A DNA stretch of 56,862 bases, taken from contig CBDCWT010000059.1 of NCBI GenBank assembly GCA_965223305.1, positions 1-56,862 on the forward strand, read 5' to 3'. A program made the translations under genes and the position numbers. How positions within the stretch are numbered: the first letter of the stretch is position 1; each line of letters begins with the position of its first letter. The notes under the pieces were generated by a model. The model worked only from the letters and a program-made list of their open reading frames with translations. It made no database searches and had not been told where the DNA came from. This DNA comes from CBDCWT01 sp965223305 (GTDB taxonomy: Bacteria; Planctomycetota; Planctomycetia; Pirellulales; Pirellulaceae). Below are positions 16,654 to 25,704 of this stretch, piece after piece.

Positions 16654-17958
16654 TTGACGGAACCCCGTTACTTACCCGAAGTGAGACGGCAGTACGAAGC
16701 GTATCCTTTTCCACCGCGCGACCCGGCCGAGGAGCGAGAACGGCTTGTCGCGGGCACGATCGATCACGCTGCGCTGGTCAATCACTATTGTTTCGGCGGC
16801 AGGCAGTCATTCGGAGGCTGCCGGGTCCTGGCGGCCGGTGGCGGTACGGGCGATTCGACCATCTTCTGGGCGGAACAGCTGCGGGAGGAGGGCGGCGAGG
16901 TTGTCCACGTCGACATCAGCGAGGCGAGTTTGGCGATTGCCAAGCAGCGTGCTGCCGTCCGGAACCTGGAGAACATCGTCTGGCGGCAGCAGTCGCTGCT
17001 GGAGATAACGCCGGCTGAGCTGGGGCGATTCGATTTCATCAATTGCTACGGTGTCCTGCACCACCTGGAAGATCCTCAAGTCGGCCTGAGCAAGCTGCAC
17101 GAGGTGCTGGCGGACGACGGTGCCGCCGGTTTACTGCTGTACGGTACTTACGGGAGGTTGGCGCTGTACCAAGTCCAGGAGCTGGTGCAGCGTTTCGGGA
17201 TTCACGAGCTCGAGATCGACCAGCGGATCGCCTTGGCGCGGCGGTTGATGGAGCTGCTGCCTGAATCGAGCTGGTACAAACGCGGACCCAACAACAAGAA
17301 CCACGAGAAGTTCGCGGACGAGGTCTTCTTCGATAGCTACCTACACAGCCAGGATCGGTCCTACACGGTCTCTGAGCTGTATGACTTCGTCGAGGCGGGC
17401 GGTTTTCACTTGGTGGCCTTCAGCCACGCCGCTCAGCGAATGATGTACCGCCCCGAGACTTTCATCAAGGACAAATCGCTGCTCGACCTGTTGCCCGCGG
17501 ACGAGCGAGAACGGCAAGCCGCCGCGGAGCTGATCGGTGGTCAGATCGGCCGGCACGAGTTCTACATTTCGAAGCAGCGAGAGACGACAGCCCGCGTCGA
17601 GGATTTAGAGAATGTGCCCTTTTGGTTTCCCAAGCCGCTGCCAGAGTTGGCCACCATCACCGGTGCAGTCGGTCATGCCGTTACCGTCGACCGAGGTAGC
17701 GGTCTGCAAGTCCGTTTCAAGTTGCGAGAACATACCGCTGCTTTGCTCCGGTTCCTGGATGGTACACGTAGTCTGCAGGAGATCTTCTCTGCCGTGAGGC
17801 AAGCGGCGGGGCAGGCCGAGTTGGCGGACGAGGTCCTGCTGGCGGATTTTCGCCCCCTCTACGAGGTGCTGAACCGAGTCGACGCGCTTTTGTTGAGGCA
17901 TAAGTCGGTCGCACCTTTTGCAAGCGGAAAGGAACTGCAAGATAGGGCCTTTCCTTGA
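16654..17958 (+). CDS. Class I SAM-dependent methyltransferase with extra C-terminal domain
   Basis: The 434-residue product contains motif I VLAAGGGTGDSTIFWAEQL (about 58-76), an acidic strand end EVVHVDISEASLAIAKQRA and FDFINCYGVLHHLEDPQ, the pattern of class I methyltransferases. The N-terminus (EVRRQYEAYPFPPRDPAEE) matches a group often found in proteobacteria and planctomycetes acting on small molecules or peptides; the target is unknown. The C-terminal 100 residues (LREHTAALLRFLDGTRSLQEIF) resemble a small winged or PqqD-like fold. The start is TTG at 16654 with GAGGTG 6 bases upstream; an overlapping ATG is out of frame. It is divergent from the PVC cytochrome and followed 34 bases later by a DinB-like gene. 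Confidence 0.8.
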   Translation: MTEPRYLPEVRRQYEAYPFPPRDPAEERERLVAGTIDHAALVNHYCFGGRQSFGGCRVLAAGGGTGDSTIFWAEQLREEGGEVVHVDISEASLAIAKQRAAVRNLENIVWRQQSLLEITPAELGRFDFINCYGVLHHLEDPQVGLSKLHEVLADDGAAGLLLYGTYGRLALYQVQELVQRFGIHELEIDQRIALARRLMELLPESSWYKRGPNNKNHEKFADEVFFDSYLHSQDRSYTVSELYDFVEAGGFHLVAFSHAAQRMMYRPETFIKDKSLLDLLPADERERQAAAELIGGQIGRHEFYISKQRETTARVEDLENVPFWFPKPLPELATITGAVGHAVTVDRGSGLQVRFKLREHTAALLRFLDGTRSLQEIFSAVRQAAGQAELADEVLLADFRPLYEVLNRVDALLLRHKSVAPFASGKELQDRAFP

Positions 17959-17992
17959 GTACGTCGTTGAGATTTCACAGGAGAGTGAGAGT

Positions 17993-18502
17993 ATGTCGGA
18001 GTCAGATAAGTTGGCGCGCGCGTTCGCCGTCGCGGCAAGCAGCGAGCTCGACGATGCCCTGCAGAAGATCGGGCATTGTCTAGAACAACTCGACCACGAT
18101 CAGGTTTGGGCGCGGCAGTCAGCGGAGCTGAACAGTATGGCCAACCTGCTGCTGCATTTGGCCGGCAACCTGCGCCAATGGATCATCTCGGGACTCGGTG
18201 GTACTCCGGATGTACGCCAGAGACAGAGTGAGTTCGACGACCGTGGCGGAGCAGCGAAAGAGGAGTTGTTCCGCCGACTCGAGGAGACTGTGGCCGAGGC
18301 GCGTGATGTGCTGGCCGAGCTGTCACCTCAGGAGTGGCTGCGTGCACGGCGCATTCAGGGCTTTGAAGTCTCCGGCGCGCAGGCGACGATGCATTCTGTC
18401 GCACACTTTCGCGGTCATACCCAGGAGATCGTCTACATGACTCGGTGTGCGCTTGGCGAGGGCTACGAGTTCGACTTTGTGCCGAACTCAGAGCAAGCCT
18501 AA
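17993..18502 (+). CDS. DinB-like / DUF1572 protein
   Basis: The 169-residue all-helical protein starts at ATG 17993 after GGAGAG. Conserved parts include LNSMANLLLHLAGNLRQWI (helix with His), a central acidic helix and MHSVAHFRGHTQEIVYMTR with His residues in DinB-like metal-ligand positions. DUF1572 proteins are in the DinB/YfiT four-helix superfamily, some of which are thiol-dependent transferases; substrate unknown. It is likely co-transcribed with the methyltransferase. The stop codon TAA (18500-18502) is the left target duplication of palindromic element A. Confidence 0.82.
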   Translation: MSESDKLARAFAVAASSELDDALQKIGHCLEQLDHDQVWARQSAELNSMANLLLHLAGNLRQWIISGLGGTPDVRQRQSEFDDRGGAAKEELFRRLEETVAEARDVLAELSPQEWLRARRIQGFEVSGAQATMHSVAHFRGHTQEIVYMTRCALGEGYEFDFVPNSEQA

Positions 18503-18680
18503 CCCGAATTATTCATGAGCGATCTGCTGCGAGGTCGTAAGTCCATCCGTGGCTTCGTCATGCTTCACAATTCTCCCTCGACGTATTGCTTCAATACGCC
18601 TGCGGAAGAATTGCTCGCCTTCCTTGCCACGAACGTACTTACAACCTCTCGCGACGATCTTCATGAATAATCCGGGCTAA
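18499..18680. mobile_element. 174-bp palindromic element, copy A, with CTAA duplication
   Basis: The body is 18503-18676 (174 bp), flanked by CTAA on both sides (18499-18502 and 18677-18680). The two halves are imperfect inverted repeats along their whole length. The outer ends are CCCGAATTATTCATGA and its near-complement; the centre is CGTATTG-CTT-CAATACG. The left CTAA contains the TAA stop of the DinB-like gene. The element lies between convergent genes, so the hairpin could also end transcription both ways. Both strands carry an open 51-codon frame (plus 18515-18670, minus 18662-18507). Confidence 0.9.
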
Positions 18681-18685
18681 ATGAC

Positions 18686-19303
18686 CTAGGATTGGCTAAA
18701 TCGATCCAGGCTCAGTTGGTAGTTGTACAACTGAGGTAGCCAGACGGTGAGTACAAAGACGATCCCGGCTAGGTATAGGCACAACGTGCAGATGGCGATA
18801 CTGCGCATCGCCACGTGCTTGCCTTTCCAGCTTACAAAGGTGCAGGCTCCGATGGCGAATGCCAACTCGAACCACACGAAGTAGTGGCCGTTGTACTCGG
18901 GATCCCAGTACGAAAGAGGACTTACGAAATGCCAATCTGTAAAGGGAAGGAAGTGCCCGTGTGCGTCGTCGTTGTGCAGGGGAAGATCACAGACCATGTG
19001 CAAGAGGGCGCTCGCGGCGCAAAGCATTCCCCAACGCCAGCCGAGCACTTTTCCCGTCAGCATCAGCAGGATCGCCGCCGGAATCGAGTTGAAGACGTCG
19101 AAGAAGAGCTGCCAATCCTGTTGGAAGTAGAGCTCTGACCAAATCTCCCCTTCGGAGCGCCCTGCCCACTTTTGGTATCCATAGAACCCGAACATCGGCA
19201 GATCGGGCAACACGGCGCCTAGCGCCACCGCAGCGGCCGATCCCCAACCCAGCTCATTGCGCCAAACGAATACGCTTGCTGCCAGGTGCGCCGGTGTATG
19301 CAT
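18686..19303 (-). CDS. Integral membrane protein, metal-dependent hydrolase (YdjM/DUF457)-like
   Basis: The 205-residue protein begins MHTPAHLAASVFVWRNELGW. It has about four or five hydrophobic segments (AAAVALGAVLPDLPMFGFYG, SIPAAILLMLTGKVLGW, WGMLCAASALLHMVCDLP, VWFELAFAIGACTFVSW, ICTLCLYLAGIVFVLTVWL). The His and Asp positions (MHTPAH, LPDLPMF, LLHMVCDLPLHNDDAHGHF) fit the membrane-bound metal-dependent hydrolase family PF04307. Members act on lipids or are uncharacterised. It converges with the DinB-like gene, with palindromic element A between them. Confidence 0.75.
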   Translation of the reverse strand: MHTPAHLAASVFVWRNELGWGSAAAVALGAVLPDLPMFGFYGYQKWAGRSEGEIWSELYFQQDWQLFFDVFNSIPAAILLMLTGKVLGWRWGMLCAASALLHMVCDLPLHNDDAHGHFLPFTDWHFVSPLSYWDPEYNGHYFVWFELAFAIGACTFVSWKGKHVAMRSIAICTLCLYLAGIVFVLTVWLPQLYNYQLSLDRFSQS

Positions 19304-19399
19304 GCTCTTTTCCGGACACCCTGTTGTGTCCTGCGGGCCTTGTGATTTAGCAGAGAATTCCGTAGTGCGTTTTCGTCAAACAAAGGAGCCGCGCCAAAG

Positions 19400-20728
19400 C
19401 TATTCGTGGCGCAACGCTTCGATCGGATCCATATAGGCGGCTCGCCGAGCCGGGAACAGTCCGAAGAAGACGCCCAGCCCAATGGAGATTGTCAAAGCCA
19501 GAATGACGGACCAGGGAGCGATTCTCGGTTCTAATGTCTGAACGGCCGGAGGCAGTAGATCCGGGTTTACTCGCGCGGTGACCTCGCGCAATGACTCAAC
19601 GATCGGTCCGCAGAGAAATCCGAAGCCGACACCGAGCAGTCCGCCTGTACCGGTCAGCACCACGGTCTCAGTGAGGAACTGTTGCATGATGTCGTGCCGT
19701 GTTGCCCCCAGCGCCCGGCGAACACCGATCTCGCGCGTTCGCTCGGTTACTGTTGCCAACATGATATTCATGATACCGATCCCACCGACCAACAGTGAAA
19801 TGCCGGCGATTACGACCAGCAGCAGGTTAAACAGAGTGCGCATTCGTTCCGCCTGTCGCAGCAGCTCTTTGGGGACGACGACAGCATAATCAGCCTCTTC
19901 GTGGTATTTGTCCAACAGCGTCGAGACGATTTCGGCGGTTTCATCGACCTCGTCGATTGTCCGCACGGTCAGCGTCAGTTGGCTTAGTTCGACGAGTTCT
20001 CCATCGAACCCGCCGGCTCGTCTGGTCATGACCATATCGCCAATTCGTTCTCTCAACGTCGACAGTGGAATGTAGGCATCAAGGTTGTAGTCCCTTGCTT
20101 CCAAGCTTCCGCCGATGGCCGCCGAGGCAGTTCGATCGGCCGTTTGCCCGACCACCACGTAGAGATCGCCGTCGATCCGGACGACTTGGCCAATGGGATC
20201 CTCGAAGGGGAACAGCTTTTGGCACGATTTGTCCGCCAACACGACCACGTTCTTGCCGAGGTCTTGGCTGTTGAGGAAACGTCCTCGAGCGATCGTGAGG
20301 TGATTGAGCCCGAAGTAGCTGGATGTGCAGCCGATCAATTTGACGTCCACCGTTCGATCCAGCACGCTAAGTTCACGCCGAATCTCTCGCATGGGGACAG
20401 CGTCTTGAATGCTGGGGACGTTGGATACGATTCTCCTGTAGTCCTCTCGCAGCAAGCCGTACTCGATGAATGGGCTGCCGCGATCAGCCGACGATGAGTC
20501 GCTCGAAGGCTTCACGCTGCGGACGATGATATTCAATGCTCCCAGTTCTTGGATCTGCTGCTGAGCTTGGTAGCTCACCCCTTCTCCCATGGCGACAAGC
20601 CAGATCACGGCGCTGGTCCCGATGAAGATGCCGAGCACGGCCAGCAGGGATCGCAGCTTGTGCAGCAACAGGCTGCTAATGCCGAGCCGAACGGTTTGGA
20701 TCGTTTTGCTGTACATTGGTCGCGGCAT
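19400..20728 (-). CDS. ABC transporter permease, MacB/FtsX type
   Basis: The 442-residue product has an N-terminal membrane segment (KLRSLLAVLGIFIGTSAVIWLV), a large periplasmic MacB-PCD domain (about 50-285: GEGVSYQAQQQIQELGALNI, NPSIQDAVPMREI-like, LTIARGRFLNSQDLGKNVVV), then three helices in the FtsX domain (LFNLLLVVIAGISLLVGGIG, LTETVVLTGTGGLLGVGFGF, VILALTISIGLGVFFGLFPA) with the coupling segment REIGVRRALGATRHDI. MacB-type proteins use ATP to drive efflux or lipoprotein/peptide transport through mechanotransmission. Here the permease has no fused ATPase. The MacA-like adaptor lies 62 bases upstream on the same strand. No ATP-binding subunit is encoded nearby. Confidence 0.9.
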   Translation of the reverse strand: MPRPMYSKTIQTVRLGISSLLLHKLRSLLAVLGIFIGTSAVIWLVAMGEGVSYQAQQQIQELGALNIIVRSVKPSSDSSSADRGSPFIEYGLLREDYRRIVSNVPSIQDAVPMREIRRELSVLDRTVDVKLIGCTSSYFGLNHLTIARGRFLNSQDLGKNVVVLADKSCQKLFPFEDPIGQVVRIDGDLYVVVGQTADRTASAAIGGSLEARDYNLDAYIPLSTLRERIGDMVMTRRAGGFDGELVELSQLTLTVRTIDEVDETAEIVSTLLDKYHEEADYAVVVPKELLRQAERMRTLFNLLLVVIAGISLLVGGIGIMNIMLATVTERTREIGVRRALGATRHDIMQQFLTETVVLTGTGGLLGVGFGFLCGPIVESLREVTARVNPDLLPPAVQTLEPRIAPWSVILALTISIGLGVFFGLFPARRAAYMDPIEALRHE

Positions 20729-20790
20729 TTAGCGCCGGTGGTCATCGGTCGCGTCGCAGAGAGGAAAGAACCACCGGGCAGATGTGTGGA

Positions 20791-22290
20791 TCACGCTTCC
20801 ACATTTTCTTCCGCAGCGTCACCAGACGATTCGACTGGCGGCTGAAGCGCTCGTTGTTTGGCGTCTTCGATCACGGAACGTGGGTTGAGCACCACGCGTT
20901 CGCCAACCGAGACGCCATTTTCGACCACAATGAACTGGTCATTGCTAGCACCGACGACGAGTGCCCTCATCTCCGGCTGAATCGAACCTTCGACCCAGCA
21001 ATAAAATCGCTCGTCTAGTTCGACGACCGCCGCGACTGGCAATGTGAGGACGTCCGCATATCGCGCGACATTGATCTCGACTTCTGCACTCATGCCCGGC
21101 TTGAGCCCCACCTCACCCGCGATGCTGACGATGGTTGCAAATTCCTTGGCACTGCTGGACCACCAGCCAGACTGTTCCGCGCGATTGGAGATCGACACCA
21201 CTTCGCCGTGCCACTCCCGGCCCTGAATTCGGATGACCGCTTTCATGCCCGGCTTGATTTGCTCGACCTTGGACTCATGGACTTGGACCTTCGCCTGCAT
21301 CTGTGTCAGGTCGGGCAGCTGGATCAGAGTCTGTTGCTCGCGGACAGCCGCGCCTTCTTTCACCTCTGGCTCTTGGCTCCACCGGTAAACCTCCGGGTAG
21401 ATCACCATTCCATCTTGTGGGGCCTGGATAACGCACTTTTCCTTTTGAGTCGTCAGTCTGTCGAGCCGACTCTCTTCCAGCTCGAGGGCCGCGGCTTCGG
21501 ACGCCACCTTGGCCTCCGCAGCTTTCTGTGCGCTCCGCAGCTCCTGGAGTGTTTTTGTCTTGGTGAACCTCCTGAGCACGTCTTCCTCGGTACGTTTCAA
21601 ATCCAGCTCGAGCTGCGCGTGCTCGACGGCGAAGACTTGCGCGTCACGTTCGACATCACTGACATATCCCTTGCGGAACATCCTCCTGGTGAACTCCAGG
21701 CGGTTTGTAGCCGTTCGCAGGTTTTCCTCAGCGATAGCAACGTTACTTTGTGCCAGCTGAAGTTCTGCTCGAAAGGTACCCTCCAGGTATTCGGTGACCG
21801 CAAGTTTGGCAACTGCCGCGTCGCTCTCCGCCTGGATAAACGCCGCGCGGGCCTTTTCATGAGCGATCTTCTGCTTGCTGATCTCCTCATCGATCGTGGA
21901 TGCGTCGAGACGAACCAGCACCTCGCCTTTTTTTACCTCGGCACCGTCTTTGACAATCGACAGGATGGTGCTTCCGCCAGCCACCAGGCACTTGATGTCT
22001 TCGTTGCTGGCGCTTTCCAAGTCGCCAGTTTCTGTTACTGTCACCACCAGCTCGCTCCGCTGGACCGTGTGCGTAAGCCGCGGGCTCTTCCGCTGAGGAG
22101 CTATCGCCGGGAGCGAGAGCCACACTCCTCCGACCGACAGGCCCGCCAGAACGAGAACAGCGACAGTTCGAAAAATCCACGATCCGAGCTGCCGCTGGCC
22201 ATGTGGAGAAGGTGAAGAACTCCAAACACCAGACTCTGGCTGCGGAGGGTCGCTGCGCGCTGTTTCGTGCTGCGAAGTAGTGCTCGCCAT
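20791..22290 (-). CDS. Periplasmic adaptor (membrane fusion) protein, MacA/HlyD-like
   Basis: The 499-residue protein has an N-terminal membrane segment (GSWIFRTVAVLVLAGLSVGG), a biotinyl-lipoyl-like half (SIVKDGAEVKKGEVLVRLDA), a long alpha-helical hairpin (about 125-285, rich in A/E/L), the second half-motif (VIQAPQDGMVIYPE), a beta-barrel (QAKVQVHESKVEQIKPGMKA) and a membrane-proximal end (VVENGVSVGERVVLNP). It would link the MacB-like permease to an outer-membrane channel. The ATG at 22290 was preferred to the one seven codons upstream because the sequence before the helix stays polar either way; the choice is not certain. Confidence 0.88.
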   Translation of the reverse strand: MASTTSQHETARSDPPQPESGVWSSSPSPHGQRQLGSWIFRTVAVLVLAGLSVGGVWLSLPAIAPQRKSPRLTHTVQRSELVVTVTETGDLESASNEDIKCLVAGGSTILSIVKDGAEVKKGEVLVRLDASTIDEEISKQKIAHEKARAAFIQAESDAAVAKLAVTEYLEGTFRAELQLAQSNVAIAEENLRTATNRLEFTRRMFRKGYVSDVERDAQVFAVEHAQLELDLKRTEEDVLRRFTKTKTLQELRSAQKAAEAKVASEAAALELEESRLDRLTTQKEKCVIQAPQDGMVIYPEVYRWSQEPEVKEGAAVREQQTLIQLPDLTQMQAKVQVHESKVEQIKPGMKAVIRIQGREWHGEVVSISNRAEQSGWWSSSAKEFATIVSIAGEVGLKPGMSAEVEINVARYADVLTLPVAAVVELDERFYCWVEGSIQPEMRALVVGASNDQFIVVENGVSVGERVVLNPRSVIEDAKQRALQPPVESSGDAAEENVEA

Positions 22291-22410
22291 TGGTAACTCA
22301 CGTGTGCTCAAGTGGATCGAGATCCCCCGCTGGCCCTAAGTCAATTGTAACTGACTTCCGGCTCTGATGTGGTGCCTGCTTGTAAGACACTTTGTCGCAG
22401 CGGGGCTGTT

Positions 22411-22592
22411 CTAGCCCGAATTATTCATGAGCGATCTGCTGCGAGGTCGTAAGTCCATCCGTGGCTTCGTCATGCTTCACAATTCTCCCTCGACGTATTG
22501 CTTCAATACGCCTGCGGAAGAATTGCTCGCCTTCCTTGCCACGAACGTACTTACAACCTCTCGCCACGATCTTCATGAATAATCCGGGCTAG
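22411..22592. mobile_element. 174-bp palindromic element, copy B, with CTAG duplication
   Basis: The body is 22415-22588 (174 bp), flanked by CTAG at 22411-22414 and 22589-22592. It is the same as copy A except for a single base in the right arm (GCCACGATC instead of GCGACGATC). It lies about 120 bases upstream of the MacA-like gene and is the one copy not placed on a recognisable stop codon. Both 51-codon frames are open. Confidence 0.9.
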
Positions 22593-22684
22593 GGCGGTTT
22601 TCAGAGAGTAGTTCGAGGGACCTATTTGCGTTGGCAGCCCGACTTCGCTGTTGCAGTTGCGATTGGCTCAATCCTCAAGTGTCA

Positions 22685-23040
22685 TTCTTGAAGTTGCGAG
22701 TTTCGCCTCGACTCAATCGGAAACGCGAAGCGTAAGCTTTTGAAGTTGCGCTTTCGGCTCAATCGTAACCCGAAGCGTAAGCGCGGGAATCACTTGCGTT
22801 GGTACACGAACTCCCCGTCGCTGACGGAGGTCGTGCAGCTTTTATGCTTCCATGCAATCCGCCAAACTCTGGCGAGTTCGGCTACGCTCCAAATCAGCCG
22901 CTGGGCGTTAGCCCACGGTTCCCCAGCGAAACTGACGCGTAGCGTCCGGCGAGGCTCCCCCCTCTCCGGCCCTTCGGGCCGACTCTCCCCGAGGGGAGAG
23001 TGACGAAAGACGAAATCACGCACTAACTTAAAAGCTGCAC
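22685..23040. repeat. R3, R1 and R2 repeat composite
   Basis: R3 arms occur near 22715-22740 and 22765-22790. A full R1 unit (22857-22920) is followed by the R2 double hairpin (about 22967-23005: GGCCCTTCGGGCC and CTCTCCCCGAGGGGAGAG) and a GTGACGAAAGACGAAATCAC tail. The same order is seen at 25911-26090 and, split by the IS, at 26168-28370. No gene is seen between 22593 and 23071. Confidence 0.8.
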
Positions 23041-23071
23041 AGCCTCTACACATCGGGTTACGAAAGACGCT

Positions 23072-23488
23072 TCACTGCTGCTGTGGCATGGCCAGCCGCC
23101 GTTGCAGCCAGATCACGATAAATCCGACGAGAATCGTGGGCGGTCCTTCGAGCAGTGTCCAGAGCAGTGGCATTCCGGCACTAATGTCGATTCCCAACAA
23201 CAGCACGCCCAGGAACACGAAGAGTAGTCCCCACAGAGCGACGATGCTGCGGTACCTTTCTACGTCCCACGAGATATACAAAGTGATGACGGCGAACGCC
23301 CAGTAGAACGCGGAAAGCGATCTCGCCAGGTAGCCGACAATGGCCTCATCTGGCAGCGAACCGAGCCCCAGGTAGCCGTGAATCGAATCCATCCACGCAT
23401 GTGGTAAGAACACCGCCGGAAGCGCAAACAGCCCGGTGACCCCAACGAAGCGGAGGATGACGACCAGAACAAATTTGGGTTGGCGCAT
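23072..23488 (-). CDS. Small integral membrane protein, unknown function
   Basis: The 138-residue product has four probable helices: VLVVILRFVGVTGLFALPAVFL, LSAFYWAFAVITLYISW, VALWGLLFVFLGVLLLGIDI and PPTILVGFIVIWLQRRL. Between helices one and two is a polar loop (PHAWMDSIHGYLGLGSLPDE). Similar small proteins are common in planctomycetes, but I cannot name a family. Coding is supported by an uninterrupted frame and consistent hydrophobic periodicity. No gene partner is clear; the next gene downstream on this strand is the adaptor protein about 780 bases away. Confidence 0.65.
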   Translation of the reverse strand: MRQPKFVLVVILRFVGVTGLFALPAVFLPHAWMDSIHGYLGLGSLPDEAIVGYLARSLSAFYWAFAVITLYISWDVERYRSIVALWGLLFVFLGVLLLGIDISAGMPLLWTLLEGPPTILVGFIVIWLQRRLAMPQQQ

Positions 23489-23572
23489 GGTTCGAACAAA
23501 TTCAGCAAGGACGTTTCGCTGGCCAGGACAACGATGGAACCCAAGGCGGCAGATCAGCTAGGAACGCGCGGA

Positions 23573-25704
23573 CTAGAATCCCAGGGCTTCGAGGCCGTCG
23601 AGGTTCGCGCGGAGGCTGGCTTCTGCGTCGAGTTCGGGTCGATGATCCAGAATTCCAATCGGCCCGCGGTAGCCGCTGTCGCGAACGATCTGCAGCATCC
23701 TTCGCTCATGTTGTCCCGCGCCCAAGGTCACAATCTTGGGGTCCGGCCGATCGTTCATTCCATTCACGTTGAGACAAAACAGATAGGGGATCATCGATTC
23801 GAACGACCTTTTGAACTGCGCGATGTGTGCATGTCCGTGGTGAAAGTTGTAGACAATACCGACGTGTTCCGCGTTATGGTGCTCCCGCAGGTGCCTGCAG
23901 ACGGCGACGAGGTTGCTGGGCTCGCCTCCCCACCCGCCATGGTTGTAAAGGCCCAATTGACAGTCCAGTTCCGCGGCTTTTTCGACCAGCGGCATGAGTT
24001 CGTCGGCGGCAGCTGCCACCCCGCGCCTGTTGTGATTCTCCGGTGGGGCTGGGATTTGTTTTCCAAAGTTGCGGATGGATCCCGTGTTTTCGAATGAGGG
24101 GTTCCATGGCCGGATGCCAGTCCCAGAAGGCAAAGTACTCCAGGCCGTGCTTGCGGTATTCCACGATTTCCTGCTCGAACGTGGGGACGTGCCGTTCCCG
24201 CCAATCGTAGGCTGCCTTCTTGAAGCCGAGCTGCTTCAACATCGCTGCCCGTTCTGCTGGACTGCGGTCGGCCGCGTCGAAGGGCACCATGCACCAAGCC
24301 ACCAGGTTGTCGCGGGGAAAAGAGGTCGCGAGAAAAAACGGCGCTGGCGTCGAGGCTCTCCTTGTGGACGAACCTGCCGTTCTGCATCACCGCTCGCACG
24401 TTATACATTGCCTTGATATCTCGGTGTGGGTCGCCCTCGACTACGACCAGGTCGGCGAGCTTACCGCGTTCGATGCTGCCCAGCCGCTCGCTGCAGCCGA
24501 AGAACCGCGCGTTGTTGATCGTCGACGCTTGAATCACCTCCATAGGCGTTAAACCGCACTCGACCAGTAACTCCATTTCACGCTGGTATGCCCAGCCAAG
24601 CTTGACATGCCGCGACCAAGTATGCCGAGCCGGTCACGACCGTCGCGCCGGCCTGCTGGCACATGCCCACGAATCGCATCATGTTCTCGAATCCTGCGAC
24701 TTGTGCTGCGTCCCACATCCCTGCCGCCTGCGCGACGTTCGAAGAGGTTGCCAGTGTTGGGGAGACGAAGACGTTGTGTTCGACAATCAAGTCGAGCAGC
24801 CGCTTTGTCCGGGGAGAGTTTTGTAGATCCAGCGTTGCCCAGAGGCGATATCGCCCAGCGTGCCGGGCTTCGTTTTCGTCACCCACGTCCTGGCGAAAAC
24901 TCTTCGCCACCTCAGGCTCGGCCAGGTCCGTTCCGAACGAAGTGATATGCTCGATGCCGTCCATCCCGGCCCGAATGGCGTCGCTCGCGTTCACCAGCTC
25001 CAGATGCGCGGTGACCGGTATTCCATGTTCGTCGGCGCGAGCACACGTTGCCCTTGATCGAGTCCAGCGATAAACGAAAGTAGACTTTGATGCCAGAAGC
25101 GCCCTGCTCGACGTAGCGGTCCACTGCTTTCCGCGCATCGGTTGGGCTCGGCAGAATGACTGCGTTGTGCGGCCAGGCCGGTGGCGACTGATCGAAGTGC
25201 GGACCTGTCACAAACAGCCTCGGTAACGGCCGGTCTAACTCACGCAATGGATGATACACCTCGATGGGTCGACCCGGATCCCGCGCCGTGGTGACGCCGT
25301 GTGACAAAAACAGCGGCGGGATCTTTGTACATGTCCGCGCCACTGCCGATGTGGAAGTGCGAGTCGAGTAGGCCCGGGAGGATCGAATGGCCCTCCAGCC
25401 GCACTATCTCGGCACCCACGGGGACGGTCATGCCGTTGCCCGGACCAGCGAAATACAATCCGGTTGCCTCGCACAAGGACGACGGAGTCTTTCGACCACC
25501 GGCCCACCAAGTCCATCGATCAGCGTCGCGCCGACGAAGGCCACGACCCGATACGGACTCTGGATCCGCCGGCGGATTGAACTCTTGCAGCCCCTCATAC
25601 TGACCGTGCACCTGTGTCAGGACCATCGATCCGAGCACTGCGAGTACGGCCAATGTTGTCCACGGTTGGTTCCAGATTTGCGGCAGGCGGTTCACTCGGT
25701 TCAT
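23573..25704 (-). pseudogene. Amidohydrolase fused to xylose-isomerase-like TIM barrel, frame-broken
   Basis: Joined frames give a signal peptide (WTTLAVLAVLGSMVLTQVHG), then an imidazolonepropionase-like amidohydrolase: metal motif ILPGLLDSHFHIGSG, SHGVTTARDPG, GIPVTAHLELVNASDAIRAG, GMDGIEHI and SIERGKLADLVVVEGDPHRD. The reading then runs on into a sugar phosphate isomerase/epimerase-like barrel: NLVAWCMVPFDAADRSP, LGFKKAAYDWRERHVPTF, LGLYNHGGWGGEP, GIVYNFHHGHAH and GPIGILDHRPELDAEASL. Eight frame changes were found (near 25555, 25491, 25452, 25308, 25052, 24625, 24320, 24060). Each is fixed by removing one base from a run of 2-5 identical bases. Corrected, it is one protein of about 707 residues. 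Whether this is decay or sequence error cannot be told. Confidence 0.65.

Noticed and set aside
18499..18680. Integron attC sites or REP/RAYT repeats as an explanation for the palindromes
   Set aside because: attC sites lie after cassette genes but lack 4-bp target duplications, and no integron integrase is present. REP units are shorter and lack such duplications; no RAYT transposase is seen.
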